Notes: generated by a model not told the origin, from the sequence alone. DNA of 64,000 nt from Saccharomyces mikatae IFO 1815 (GCF_947241705.1 NC_079265.1:496001-560000), one strand, 5' to 3'. Positions 10,985-22,435 are shown, counted from the stretch's first letter. Program-made: numbers and translations.

Positions 10985-11432
10985 CCTGATGCGTCTAAAT
11001 ATGATATTTGTGTAGTCTTAAGTACAGTAAAATGGGTCGTAAATACAAAAGTTGTCACTCTGGCAAAGGTTGGTGAGCAGCAGGGGCGTCGATATGTACA
11101 GCAAGCAGAGGAGGACAGCAGCGTATGTGCTTCTATAGGTCGAACCAAAAGACCGAAGATTATCCCAGATGTCGAGCCGGCGTTGGGATCGTTCGTTTTT
11201 ATACACCGCACCGTAAGCGGTCACCGGAAAAAGAGGCAGGGGGCGATGGAACCGGGCCGAAGCCCGTGGAAAAGAGTTTTCGTAAAGCGTGATAAGTAAT
11301 GATCTAACGCATCGAAGGCACTAGCTCGAGCACTTACACATTGTATTGATAATATAGTATAATGATGATATAAGCGCTAGTTGAGGATTGCACTGTTCTG
11401 TCAGTAAAGCAAACTTCATAGTGTGGTGATAT
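10985..11432. other. Divergent SSC1-TAH11 promoter region
   Basis: 448 bp with no gene. It contains a GC-rich patch (11190-11270) unusual for yeast intergenic DNA and a possible heat-shock element, listed separately. The rest looks like ordinary promoter sequence. Confidence 0.6.
11258..11282 (-). promoter_or_regulatory. Possible gapped heat-shock element for SSC1
   Basis: Pentamers cGAAg, gGAAa and tTTCg sit at 11258-11262, 11268-11272 and 11278-11282, each separated by 5 bp, about 275-300 bp upstream of the SSC1 ATG. SSC1 is a known Hsf1 target in S. cerevisiae, so a gapped HSE is plausible. The match is short and unconfirmed. Confidence 0.35.
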
Positions 11433-13259
11433 ATGAGCGGTGTAGTGAATAGCAAGAGAAAGCAGTTGCTGCGTGTGCCCGTGATAGATCTTGATCGGGT
11501 TTCAGACGAAGAACAATTGTTACCGGTAATAAAGGCAGTGTTACTGCAGTATGACACCTTTCTGTTGAAGAATTATGCTAACAAGGCAGTACTGGATACA
11601 TTGTTGGCAGGTCTTGCGACAACAGACCTACCGGACACAAACCAAGGGTTTGATGCGAACTTTACGGGCACATTGCCGCTAGAGGACAATATTTGGCTGG
11701 AGCAGTACATATCTGATACAGATCCTCAATTGCATTTCGATCGGAAGTGTAAGAATGAGTCGTTAAACTTGATTTATAGCAGGTTGTTCAAACTGGGTCT
11801 GTTTTTCGCTCAATTATGTGTAAAGAGCGTGATATCTAGCTCTGAGTTACGTGATTGTATTAGCAGTTCGCACTGCGCGACCAAACTGACTCGTTATTTC
11901 AATGACAACGGTTACGCACATGACGCTGCAGATGCAGGTGCTACGATGCTGCCGACTGGTGACGACTTCCAATATCAGTTTGAAAGGGACTACGTCACTT
12001 TGCTTCCCACAGGGGTGTTAACCATCTTCCCCTGTGCCAATGGTATCAGGTATAAGCCATCTACTATGGCAGCCACAGACAATTCTTGGATCACTATCGA
12101 TGAACCCGATTGTCTCTTGCTCCACACAGGGACCCTTCTTGTCCGCTGGTCGCAAGGTATGCACACCACCTCGCCGCTCCAGATAGACCCTAGTGCGAAC
12201 ATCGTTTCTTTGACCATCTGGCCTTCACTTACTACACCTATAGGAGGTGAAGGTGATGGCACGATTGCTAATCAGCTGCTGGAGCAGCAAATCAAGGCTT
12301 TCCCAAAAGTAGCTCAGCAGTACTATCCGCGAGAACTTAACATTCTAAAACTGCAAGAGGCTATGAAGTTCATCAAGGAGTTGTTTATTGTTTGTGAAAC
12401 GGTGTTATCATTGAATGCCCTCTCAAGATCCACGGGGGTTTCGCCAGAGTTGCACGTTTTGTTACCTCAGATATCTAATATGATGAAAAGGAAGATAGTG
12501 CAGGATGATATTCTGAAGCTGTTGACTATTTGGTCTGACGCATATGTTGTAGAGCTAAACTCTAGAGGCGAGCTGACTATGAGTTTACCAAAAAGGGACA
12601 ACCTGGTAACACTGACAAACAAGTCGAGGACCTTGGCTTTCGTGGAAAGGGCAGAGTCGTGGTACCAGCAAGTGATAACTTCCAAGAGTGACGTTATCAC
12701 TCATATACCCGTTTTCAAGATTAATAAAAGGAGATCGAGCACTAACTTCAAGACGGTTTCGGGCAACAAAGTTCAAACGAAAAGTTCTGATACTAATGCC
12801 CTAAGTAACTCTAGATATTTAGCGAACAAGAAAGAAAATTTCATGTACAAAGAGAAAACACCTGATTCGCAAGCAAACCTTATGGATCGGCTGCGTGAGA
12901 GAGAGAGGCGTTCAGCTGCATTGCTTTCACAAAGACAAAGACGTTATCAGCAGTTCCTGGCAATGAAAATGACTCAAGTATTTGATATCCTTTTTTCACT
13001 CACCTGGGGTCAGCCTTATACGGAAACTTATCTAAGCTCATTGGTCGTAGACAGCTTACAAGACAGTAATAATCCCATTGGTACAAAAGAGGCAAGTGAG
13101 ATTTTGACCGGGCTACAAGATATTCTACCAATGGAAATATCCGTTCATCAGGTGGACGGTGGGCTGAAAGTTTATAGATGGAACAGCTTGGATAAAAATA
13201 GATTCACCAAACTGTTGGAAATTCACAAGTCTAAACAAAAGGGTGATCAAGATATTTAG
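11433..13259 (+). CDS. TAH11: TAH11 (Cdt1), replication licensing factor
   Basis: 608 residues, a few more than S. cerevisiae Cdt1 (about 604). Cdt1 binds the Mcm2-7 hexamer and delivers it to ORC-Cdc6 at origins in G1. The N-terminal half (about 10-290) corresponds to the inactive dioxygenase-like fold of the yeast protein. The middle and C-terminal winged-helix domains (about 300-430 and 500-600) contact MCM. The RLRERERRSAALLSQRQRRY segment near 490-509 is a basic helix preceding the last winged helix, and a Ser/Asn-rich linker lies near 435-480. The ATG at 11433 is the first in frame. The gene is divergent from SSC1 and ends 125 bp before the tRNA-Ser gene. Confidence 0.93.
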   Translation: MSGVVNSKRKQLLRVPVIDLDRVSDEEQLLPVIKAVLLQYDTFLLKNYANKAVLDTLLAGLATTDLPDTNQGFDANFTGTLPLEDNIWLEQYISDTDPQLHFDRKCKNESLNLIYSRLFKLGLFFAQLCVKSVISSSELRDCISSSHCATKLTRYFNDNGYAHDAADAGATMLPTGDDFQYQFERDYVTLLPTGVLTIFPCANGIRYKPSTMAATDNSWITIDEPDCLLLHTGTLLVRWSQGMHTTSPLQIDPSANIVSLTIWPSLTTPIGGEGDGTIANQLLEQQIKAFPKVAQQYYPRELNILKLQEAMKFIKELFIVCETVLSLNALSRSTGVSPELHVLLPQISNMMKRKIVQDDILKLLTIWSDAYVVELNSRGELTMSLPKRDNLVTLTNKSRTLAFVERAESWYQQVITSKSDVITHIPVFKINKRRSSTNFKTVSGNKVQTKSSDTNALSNSRYLANKKENFMYKEKTPDSQANLMDRLRERERRSAALLSQRQRRYQQFLAMKMTQVFDILFSLTWGQPYTETYLSSLVVDSLQDSNNPIGTKEASEILTGLQDILPMEISVHQVDGGLKVYRWNSLDKNRFTKLLEIHKSKQKGDQDI

Positions 13260-13383
13260 ATATTATACACATAGTACGTACATATAAGAGTAAAGAAAGG
13301 AATGTCTTTTTTCTGATCTGCAAAATTGTATTTATTGTTGACGATAATGTTCCCCATCACAATTGGGGAACGTAAAAAATTAA

Positions 13384-13465
13384 CGACAACTGCAGGACTC
13401 GAACCTGCGCGGGCAGAGCCCAAAAGATTTCTAATCTTTCGCCTTAACCACTCGGCCAAGTTGCC
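13384..13465 (-). tRNA. tRNA-Ser (AGA)
   Basis: An 82-nt type II tRNA on the minus strand, beginning GGCAACTTGGCCGAGTGG and ending CAGTTGTCG, with anticodon AGA in GATTAGAAATC and a long variable arm (GGGCTCTGCCC). No intron. The Ty1-family insertion lies upstream of this gene (its upstream side is to the right), as expected for Pol III-directed integration. Confidence 0.95.
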
Positions 13466-13732
13466 TATAATTAATGACTTTGTTTTATTATTGAAAAACT
13501 ATACCACACGTTAGCAGTGACGACTATGTTCTAGATGAAAGAGTAGAAATTACTTAAAAAGGTAACCCCTAAACACACCTGAAACGAACTTAGACACTCT
13601 ACTCAAGCAGTAATAATAACCAACATATATAAATAGTAGTATTCTAGGAAACTACAATACAGAAGGAATAGATAGAGATAGAACAACAAGTAAAGTTTAG
13701 ATCAGAAGTTCGCTACGTGACAACTTTATTAA

Positions 13733-13818
13733 TGTTGTAATATAAATCAACTATCATCTACTAACTAGTGTTTACGTAACTAGTTATTGGAATGAAAATC
13801 AACTACCGTCTATCAACT
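13733..13818 (+). repeat. Delta LTR fragments abutting the Ty1 element
   Basis: 13733-13785 starts TGTTGTAATATAAATCAACT and is the first about 50 bp of the delta type found at 38231 and 38697. It is followed by about 33 bp that restart a second delta 5' end (TTGGAATGAAAATCAACTA) and run directly into the Ty1 LTR at 13819. These are remnants of at least two earlier insertions. Confidence 0.8.
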
Positions 13819-14149
13819 TGTTGGAATGAAAATCAACTATCGTCTGGCAACTAGTAGTCATGCTACTAGTACATTATCATATACGGTGTTAGAAGATGAC
13901 ATAAGTTATGAGAAGCGGTCATCGAAATAAGTGGAAGCTGAAATGCAAGGATTGATAATGTAATAGGATAATGACTGACAAATATAAAATGACAATAAAA
14001 GCATATACAGAATTATGTAGAATTACGAGTTCCATTTATTGGATTCCTATATCCTCGAGGAGAACTTCTAGTATATCTACATACCTAATATTATTACCTT
14101 TATCAACAATGGAATCCCAACAATCATCTCAAAATTCGCCAATCTCTCA
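13819..14149 (+). repeat. 5' LTR (delta) of the Ty1-family element
   Basis: 331 bp, TGTTGGAATG to ATCTCTCA, immediately followed by the tRNA-iMet primer-binding site. It pairs with the 3' LTR at 19401-19731, of identical length. Confidence 0.95.
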
Positions 14150-15431
14150 TGGTAGCGCCTGTGCTTCGGTTACTTCTACAGAAGTCCACACAAATCAAGA
14201 TCCGTTAGACGTTTCAGCTTCCAAAATTCAAGAATTTGAGAAGGCTTCCACTAAGGCTCATTCTCAACAGACAACGACACCTCACTCGTCTGCTGTTCCA
14301 GAGAACCACCATCATGCCTCTCCTCCAGCTGATCAAGTACCATTGCCACAAAATGGGCCGCTCCCACAGCAGCGCATGATGACTCCCCAACAAGCCAATA
14401 TTTCTGGTTGGCAAGTATACGGGCACCCAACTTTGATGCCGTATCCACCTTATCAAATGACACCCATGTATGTTCCATCTAAGTCAAACTCACAGTTTAC
14501 ACAATATTTACCACCTGATGGAACACATCGAAACACTTCATCACCCGAGTCTGAAAATTCATTCACTGATTCATCCTCAGCGAAGTCTAATATGACATCC
14601 ACTAATAATTATGTCAGACCACCACCAATCTTAACCTCACCTAATGACTTCCTAAGTTGGGTTAAAACATACATTAAATTTTTGCAAAATTCAAATCTCG
14701 GTGATATTATTCCGACAACAACCGGAAAAGTAGTACGTCAGATGACAGATAATGAACTCACCTTCTTATGTCACACTTTTCAATTATTCGCTCCATCTCA
14801 GTTCCTACCCACCTGGGTCAAAGACATCCTATCTATTGATTATACGGATATCATGAAAATTCTGTCGAAAAGCATCGAAAAAATGCAATCTGATAATCAA
14901 GAGGCAAATGACATCGTGACACTCGCAAATTTGCAATATAATGGCAGTACGCCTGCAGAAGCATTTGAAACAAAAGTCACAAACATTATTGACAGACTAA
15001 ATAACAATGGCATTCACATCAATAACAAAGTAGCATGCCAACTAATCATGAGAGGCCTATCTGGCGAATACAAATTTTTACGCTACACACGTCATCGATA
15101 TCTAAATATGACAGTTGCTGAACTATTTTTAGACATCCATGCTATCTATGAAGAACAACAGGAATCAAGACGCAGCAAACCTTCTTACAGGAGAAATCCG
15201 AGTGATGAGAGAAATGATTCTCGAACTTACATGAATACGACCAAACCCAAAGCTATAACTCGAAGTTCCCAAAAAACAAATAATTCGAAATCAAGAACAG
15301 CCAGGGCTCATAACGTATTCACATCTAAAAACTCTCCCGGTACTGACAACGATTCCATCGGTGAATCAACTACCGGACCGATTCAATTGAATAATAAGCA
15401 CGACCTTCACCTTAGGCCAGAAACTTACTGA
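14109..15431 (+). CDS. Ty1-family Gag (TYA), retrotransposon coat protein
   Basis: 440 residues, the same length as Ty1 Gag, starting [15 protein letters not shown] within the 5' LTR. An in-frame ATG further upstream in the LTR is not the expected start. Gag forms the virus-like particle shell. The N-terminal 150 residues are Pro/Gln/Ser-rich. The capsid region (about 170-350, with [12 protein letters not shown] and [12 protein letters not shown]) is conserved, and the basic C-terminal part has nucleic-acid chaperone character. From memory, the part between about residues 90 and 200 differs strongly from S. cerevisiae Ty1 Gag, while the capsid core is close. The family's programmed +1 slip heptamer CTTAGGC is present at 15411-15417 near the end of gag. 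Confidence 0.9.
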   Translation: MESQQSSQNSPISHGSACASVTSTEVHTNQDPLDVSASKIQEFEKASTKAHSQQTTTPHSSAVPENHHHASPPADQVPLPQNGPLPQQRMMTPQQANISGWQVYGHPTLMPYPPYQMTPMYVPSKSNSQFTQYLPPDGTHRNTSSPESENSFTDSSSAKSNMTSTNNYVRPPPILTSPNDFLSWVKTYIKFLQNSNLGDIIPTTTGKVVRQMTDNELTFLCHTFQLFAPSQFLPTWVKDILSIDYTDIMKILSKSIEKMQSDNQEANDIVTLANLQYNGSTPAEAFETKVTNIIDRLNNNGIHINNKVACQLIMRGLSGEYKFLRYTRHRYLNMTVAELFLDIHAIYEEQQESRRSKPSYRRNPSDERNDSRTYMNTTKPKAITRSSQKTNNSKSRTARAHNVFTSKNSPGTDNDSIGESTTGPIQLNNKHDLHLRPETY

Positions 15432-18400
15432 ATCTACCATAAATCATACGAATCATTATGATGATGAACTTCCTGGACACCTTCTTCTTGATTCAGGAGC
15501 ATCGCGAACTCTCATAAGATCCGTCCATCACATACACTCAGCATCACCTAATCCTGACATAAACGTAGTTGATGCTCAAAAAAGAAATATCCCGATTAAC
15601 GCTGTTGGTGATCTTCAATTTCACTTCCAGGACGACACCAAAACATCAATAAAGGTATTGCACACCCCGAACATAGCCTATGACTTACTCAGTTTAAATG
15701 AACTGGCTGCAATAGATATTACAGCATGCTTTACCAAAAACGTATTAGAACGAGCTGACGGCACTGTACTTGCACCTATCGTAAAATATGGCGACTTTTA
15801 CTGGGTATCTAAAAAATATTTGCTTCCATCGAATATCTCCATACCCACAATCAATAATGTTCACACAAGTGAGAGAACACACAAATATCCTTATCCTTTC
15901 ATTCATCGGATGCTTGCACATGCCAATGCCCAGACAATTAGATATTCACTTAAAAAGAACACTATTACGTATTTTAATGAATCTGATGTTGATTGGTCTA
16001 GCGCTACTAATTATCAATGTCCCGATTGCTTAATCGGTAAAAGCACCAAACACAGACATATCAAAGGATCACGGCTAAAATACCAAAATTCATATGAACC
16101 TTTTCAATACCTACATACGGACATATTTGGCCCTGTTCACAACCTACCAAAGAGCGCACCATCCTATTTTATCTCATTCACTGATGAAAAAAACCAAATT
16201 CCGTTGGGTTTATCCATTACATGACCGTCGCGAGGATTCTATTCTCGATGTCTTTACTACGATACTGGCTTTCATTAAAAACCAGTTCCAGTCTAATGTT
16301 CTGGTTATCCAAATGGACCGTGGTTCTGAGTACACTAACAAAACTCTCCATAAATTCCTTGAAAAAAATGGTATAACTCCATGTTATACAACCACAGCGG
16401 ATTCCAGAGCCCATGGTATCGCTGAACGGCTAAACCGTACCCTATTAGATGACTGTCGTACCCAACTGCAATGTAGTGGTCTACCGAATCATCTATGGTT
16501 TTCAGCAGTCGAATTCTCTACTATCGTAAGGAACTCACTAGCTTCGCCTAAAAGCAAAAAATCTGCAAGACAACACGCTGGATTGGCAGGACTTGACATC
16601 AGTACTTTGTTACCTTTCGGTCAACCCGTCATAGTCAATAACCACAACCCTGACTCAAAAATTCACCCTCGTGGTATCACTGGCTATGCTCTACATCCAT
16701 CTCGAAATTCTTATGGATATATCATCTATCTCCCATCCTTGAAGAAGACAGTAGATACGACTAATTACGTTATTCTTCAAGGCAAGGAATCCAGATTAGA
16801 CCAATTCAATTACGACGCACTCACCTTCGATGACGATTTGAATCGTTTAACTGCTTCTTATCAATCGTTCATTGCGTCAAATGAGATCCAACAATCAAAT
16901 GATCTCAACATAGAATCCGACCATGACTATCAATCTGACATTGAATTGAATCCTGACCACCAACGAAATGTACTTCCAAAAGTACCAATCCCCACTGACT
17001 CCCCACCTCCTTTAACTCATACTGAAGAATCAACGCCTATTTCTAAAACCAAGACTCGAGCACCCAGAGAAGTTGATCCAAACATATCTGAATCTAATAT
17101 TCTTCCGTCTAAGAAGAGATCTAGCATCCCAAAAATTGCTGCTAACGACAGTACCGGTTCGGGTGGTATAAATAAATCAGATGTTCCTCTACTTACTCCT
17201 TTGTTCAAACCCGACACACAACATTCGTATCAAGCCAATACATCTAATGATTTCGGTGACTCAGACTCACAAAGTGACATTGATGCTGACTATAAGGGCG
17301 TGACGATACCCAGTTTGGGTGGTACCAGCAACAAAACTGATTTGCAGATAAGTGATCCAGAGACTGAGAAAAGGACCAAACACCGTCCACCTTCAATCGA
17401 TGCTTATCCACTGAAAAAGGACTCATCGCACCATATTTCCCCTATAAAAACACCAGTTACTCGTCCCGAACAGAATATCGAGGAATCTATTATCGCTGAT
17501 CTCCCTCTCCCTGATCTACCTCCAATACTTTCTACCGAATTCCCTGACCCATTTAAAGAACTTCCCCCGATCAATTCTCGTCAAACTAATTCCAGTTTGG
17601 GTGGTATGGATGACTCTAATATCTCCGCTACTATCAATAGCAAGAAAAGATCATTAGAAGATAATGAAACTGAAATTGAGGTATCACGAGACACATGGAA
17701 TACAAAGAATATGCGTAGTTTAGAACCTCCAAGGTCAAAGAAACGAATACTGCTGATCGCAGCTGTAAAAACAGTAAAATCAATCAAACCGATACGAGCA
17801 ACCTTAAGATATGACGAAGCAATCACATACAATAAAAATATTATAGAAAAGGAAAAATATATCGAAGCATATCAAAAAGAAATCAATCAACTACTAAAAA
17901 TGAACACTTGGGATACAGACAGATATTATGACAGGGAAGATATAGACCCTAAAAGGGTAATAAACTCAATGTTTATCTTCAACAAGAAACGCGACGGAAC
18001 TCATAAAGCTAGATTTGTTGCAAGAGGTGACGTTCAACATCCCGATACGTATGACTCAGGTATGCAATCCAACACTGTACACCATTATGCATTGATGACA
18101 TCTCTGTCTCTAGCATTAGACAATGACTATTTTATTACACAATTAGATATATCCTCGGCGTACTTGTACGCAGACATTAAAGAAGAATTATACATAAGAC
18201 CCCCACCACATTTGAGAATGAATAACAAGTTAATACGTTTGAGGAAATCACTTTATGGTTTGAAACAAAGTGGTGCAAACTGGTATGAAACTATTAAATC
18301 ATATCTGATACAACAATGTGATATGAAAGAAGTTCGTGGATGGTCATGTGTATTTAAGAATAGTCAATTGACAATTTGCTTATTTGTTGATGATATGATA

Positions 18401-19378
18401 TTATTTAGCAAGGACTTAAATGCAAATAAGAAAGTTATAGAAAAACTTAAGAGACAGTATGATACGAAGATTATAAACCTAGGTGAGGATAATGATGAAA
18501 TACAATATGACATTCTCGGATTAGAAATCAAATATAAGAGAGGTAAATACATGAAGTTAGGTATGGAAAACTCTCTAACTGAAAAACTACCCAAAATAAA
18601 CGTACCTTTGAACCCTAAAGGAAAGAAACTTGCTGCTCCAGGCCAACCAGGCCTTTACATAGACCAGGAAGAGCTAGAACTAGAAGAAGATGATTACAAA
18701 ATGAAGGTACATGAAATGCAAAAACTAATAGGTCTAGCGTCATACGTTGGATATAAGTTTAGATTCGACCTATTATATTACATTAACACGCTTGCACAAC
18801 ATATACTATTTCCATCCAAGCAAGTGTTAGATATGACATATGAATTGATACAGTTCATATGGGATACGAGAGATAGACAACTAATATGGCACAAAAGCAA
18901 ATCTACTAAGCCAGCAAATAATTTAGTTGTTATAAGCGATGCCTCATACGGCAATCAACCGTATTATAAATCACAGATTGGCAACGTATTTCTACTTAAT
19001 GGAAAGGTAATTGGAGGAAAGTCCACCAAGGCTTCATTGACATGTACTTCGACTACAGAAGCAGAAATACACGCAATAAGTGAATCTGTTCCGTTATTAA
19101 ATAATCTAAGTTACCTCGTACAAGAACTTAACAAAAAACCAATTACTAAAGGATTACTTACTGACAGTAAATCTACAATCAGTATAGTTATGTCCAAAAA
19201 TGAAGAGAAATTTAGAAACAGATTTTTTGGTACTAAAGCAATGAGACTCAGAGATGAAGTATCAGGAAATAATTTGCACGTATGCTATATCGAGACTAAA
19301 AAGAATATTGCAGACGTATTAACCAAACCTCTTCCAATAAAAACATTTAAACTACTAACAAACAAATGGATTCATTAG
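15411..19378 (+). mobile_element. Ty1-family pol region (protease, integrase, RT, RNase H), broken
   Basis: Begins at the family's +1 frameshift heptamer and ends 22 bp before the 3' LTR. Protease (LLDSGAS), the integrase zinc-binding and catalytic regions, reverse transcriptase (LFVDDMILF, the YxDD-type box of the family) and RNase H ([16 protein letters not shown]) are recognisable in order. The C-terminus [12 protein letters not shown] matches Ty1/Ty2. This region has about one break, so it is treated as a fossil. Confidence 0.9.
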
Positions 19379-19400
19379 ATCTATTACATTATGGGTGGTA

Positions 19401-19731
19401 TGTTGGAATGAAAATCAACTATCGTCTATCAACTAGTAGTCATACTACTAGTACATTATCATATACGGTGTTATAAGATGACATAAGTTATGAGAAGCGG
19501 TCATCGAAATAAGTGGAAGCTGAAATGCAAGGATTGATAATGTAATAGGATAATGACTGACAAATATAAAATGACAATAAAAGCATATACAGAATTATGT
19601 AGAATTACGAGTTCCATTTATTGGATTCCTATATCCTCGAGGAGAACTTCTAGTATATCTACATACCTAATATTATTACCTTTATCAACAATGGAATCCC
19701 AACAATCATCTCAAAATTCGTCAATCTCTCA
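19401..19731 (+). repeat. 3' LTR (delta) of the Ty1-family element
   Basis: 331 bp, TGTTGGAATG to ATCTCTCA, directly after the polypurine tract. It is nearly identical to the 5' LTR, with a handful of differences. Confidence 0.95.
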
Positions 19732-19917
19732 ATTTATTCAACATTATTAGTATCATGTTAAAGAATGTTCGTCATCACCTACTCCAATTCATACGAATAA
19801 ATGCATAGTTATAGTCACTTATTCCAACAGTTTTATACGGTGTTAAAAATGGCATAAAAGATGATAAACAGTCATCGAAGTTAGTAGAAGCAGAAAAGCA
19901 GAAATGCAATGATTAAT
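19732..19917. repeat. LTR fragments downstream of the Ty1 element
   Basis: 19732-19829 is, on the minus strand, the first about 98 bp of the non-delta LTR seen whole at 39034 (ending here as CACTTATTCCAACA). 19833-19917 is a diverged internal delta fragment on the plus strand (tatacggtgttaaaa to gcaatgattaata). The Ty1 copy therefore sits inside a nest of older LTRs. Confidence 0.75.
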
Positions 19918-19923
19918 ACCAGT

Positions 19924-20087
19924 AACTTTGACTTTCCTAAGCGTAGTGATGCACTCCCGGAACGGCTTGCACGTTCTTCAGCCCAACCCTCATACTTTCC
20001 ACACGCGTAAATATTAGTCTGGTTCAGGTTGGGATCACCCAGGGTCATGGTTCCGAAGTTACCGCACTTTACGTCTTGTTCTGTCAT
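19924..20087 (-). pseudogene. Relic A of an unrecognised small gene, cut by a delta fragment
   Basis: A minus-strand frame begins MTEQDVKCGNFGTMTLGDPN and continues through IYACGKYEGWAEERA. Its last residues come from the adjacent delta fragment, so this is a 5' piece of a gene, not a complete one. A second decayed copy of the first about 35 codons lies at 21330-21427. In the shared first codons the differences are mainly at third positions (for example GTA/GTG, AAC/AAT, ACC/ACT), which suggests coding constraint before decay. I do not recognise the family. The hydrophobic end of the open frame is LTR-derived and not evidence of a membrane protein. Confidence 0.5.
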
Positions 20088-21329
20088 ATTTCGCTACAAC
20101 TTTTTTCGACTCTCAAAACACTCCAAAATAAATCACAATACATCTTAATCACAATACTCGTAGGTATTTATATATATAATACAAACTGCTAGAGGAAAAT
20201 ATATCGGCGTAGTCAAATCATGGTGTGCTACATATGCTACATGCCTTTGACAGAGGTTGCCGTTTAGTTCTCAACCCTAGTCGTTATCAAAACTTCCTTT
20301 GCTGAAAAAAAAAGTGGAAAAAAACTGTTCTTTTTTCACAACTGGGAGTTGGCAACGCTGAGGCACACAATCTGTAGAAGCTGTTCGGTGTAAACCTTCT
20401 GAGTAAGGGTCTGATTTTAGGCACCTCCGACTCGAAGCCGTGCCATATGTAAGCAGTTTTCCTTCCGCTGCACAAATTGCTTCTACATATCGCATGCTTC
20501 GGAGAATATCTCGGACCCTAAGTCGGACCCCGCCGCAGATTTTTTGAGTTTTTTTCGTTATCCTCGTTGTTCTTTAGTGTCTTGCGGGCTCTTGTAAGCG
20601 ATAATAAGTGAAGTCAAAGCAGCCTTATTTTGGCGGAAGATTACCTCGTAAGTTCGGTTTGTAGACAAACTTTCATCTGTCATACACTGGACTCATCATT
20701 ACCGTTGTCCATAGTCTCTGTATCATTTCTATGCTACACGGAAACGAGTAGAACATCCGAATACTTCTCACGTATAGTTAGTGACTAATTTAACAGCTCA
20801 CGCAGATACCAGAGTCGCTTTTATATTTGCGCAGAGGTTCTATTTGCAACAATATTATAAGGCAATTGCTCTTCGCTGTCACTCAAATAGCGCTTACTTT
20901 TAATTTGGAGAGCGATTAATCAAGAGCTTTTTCCGGTTCCAAAGCAGATAGAAGCTTCGAATTATGCGTTTTAGGTTTCTTGACATTATTTTCTCTATTT
21001 TCGGTAGCAGGACCTTGTAAAAATCAAAATTAGTAAGTACAATACTATGCAAAATTGATAGCACCGTTTTTTATGGGTCCCAAGAATTCTTGGAGAGAAC
21101 AATAGTATGCTCTTGATTATGATATGGTTGTCAGTATCATAGTGTAATTCAGCGGCGGTCATTTGAGTCGATGCCCTCTCCTATACAGAGATCATTTAAG
21201 TCTGAGAACTGAAATGAAAAGCATCTGTACCGCTTGAAAATTCTGGAGAATCAATAATTGCTACTAGGACGTTCGATTTCCATACTCTAAACTCTAAACT
21301 CTACACGACTGAATAAATTCAAACACCTT

Positions 21330-21427
21330 CATACTTTCCGCACGCGTAGATATTGCTCTGGTTCAGTTGTTATCACTCAGAGTCATGGTTCCGAAATTAC
21401 CGCACTTCACGTCTTGTTCTGTCATAT
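21330..21427 (-). pseudogene. Relic B of the same unrecognised small gene
   Basis: The minus-strand sequence from the ATG at 21427 (ATGACAGAACAAGACGTGAA) matches relic A over about 100 bp, plus about 20 bp upstream of the ATG. Its frame is interrupted after about 20 codons by a one-base difference relative to relic A. It lies 1.3 kb from relic A in the same orientation, consistent with an old tandem duplication. Confidence 0.5.
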
Positions 21428-22435
21428 TCTGCTACCGTTCTTTTTCAATTAACAGTATCTTTGTAGAGACCAACCCTTTCATTCTATCTATAGGATTCAC
21501 AGTTTTTGATAGTAATTCGTGCAGCGGTGGAATCTAAACCACTAAGTGTGGCATGGAGGTCGTTCGTTTAATGCCATCCAATTTGCTGTAAATATTTGCC
21601 TTTTGCACTCCGGGCCCTTTGTAATGCACAAACAATAGCGGTTCTACAACACAGCAGTTTTCACTGAGGACGTTCTGCCAGGAGCAACTTCGATGAGAAG
21701 TTCAAACATACCACTCAGGGTCTCTGCATTTGTTTGTTCCTTACTCCACAACATGCCCGCACGTCATTTTTGTAAAAAAAAGCTCAGCAAGCTTTGACCA
21801 TGATTAAAAGAGTGGAGGGGGTATTTTGAAAGTTTTGGGTTGTTGTTCTTTTCGTTGAGGAATCTTACTAAAGATTGGATTAATTTAGTGTTCAGCCATA
21901 ATCTTGGATAAACTCTTAGCAGTAGCGCATTCTATTCGATCTCACCAGGGATTGAACAAGAAGAACCATGCGTAAACTCACGGTTGGAAGGCACACACAA
22001 ATAAGAAGCAAGAAGCGATTTAGATCAATTATTTCATAACAGATCTTCTGAAGATGTTGTGTAGAACTTTCTGGCTGCGCACAGACGCTTCTTCCACCTA
22101 GTGAAAAGAGAACAAAACAAAAAATGATGTGTTAAAGGAAGGCAATTAATTATAAAGTAATCAATCATCTTTTTCTCTACGTAATGAGGGGAAAAAAAAT
22201 CCGTCAAGCAAAAAATAGCCATGTCGTCGTAAGTGACTATTATTTTGTACGCTTATTAACATAAAGACTTAGAGACGACGATAATGGAGGCCCGGCGGAA
22301 AGGTTAAGTACAGAAATGGGCGTTAGTAGGATGAATAATTATGATTATGATTATTTTAGTATTATATAAATTGTATAAATAAGACATCCAGACCGAAAAA
22401 AGTAACTTCTTTAGGTCTTAGAAATCTAGAAATAT

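Larger units (their letters stand above)
13819..19731 (+). mobile_element. Ty1-family LTR retrotransposon (Pseudoviridae/copia type), about 5.9 kb
   Basis: Element of 5,913 bp with two 331-bp LTRs (13819-14149 and 19401-19731). A primer-binding site TGGTAGCGCC (14150-14159) is complementary to initiator tRNA-Met, and a polypurine tract GGGTGGTA (19393-19400) directly precedes the 3' LTR. Order: LTR, gag, pol (protease, integrase, reverse transcriptase, RNase H), LTR. Pol is close to S. cerevisiae Ty1, while Gag differs more. The element appears broken, with about one break in the pol region. The two LTRs differ at roughly 1.5% of sites, so the copy is not fresh. It lies about 350 bp upstream of tRNA-Ser. 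Flanking sequences do not give a matching 5-bp duplication; both sides are older LTR debris, suggesting recombination or deletion after nested insertion. Confidence 0.95.
19918..22435. other. Gene-poor interval between Ty1 debris and ANB1
   Basis: About 2.5 kb without a convincing intact gene. It contains the two relics of an unknown small frame (19924-20087 and 21330-21427), a short 7-mer tandem repeat (ctctaaa, about three copies, 21284-21303) and the ANB1 3' flank. Short open frames on both strands look random. Confidence 0.55.

Noticed and set aside
13971-14108. N-terminal extension of Gag within the 5' LTR
   Set aside because: The same frame exists in the 3' LTR; the family start is the MESQQ methionine.
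21284-21303. Ctctaaa tandem repeat as a telomere-like seed
   Set aside because: Only about three copies, and the unit does not match the yeast TG1-3 telomere repeat.
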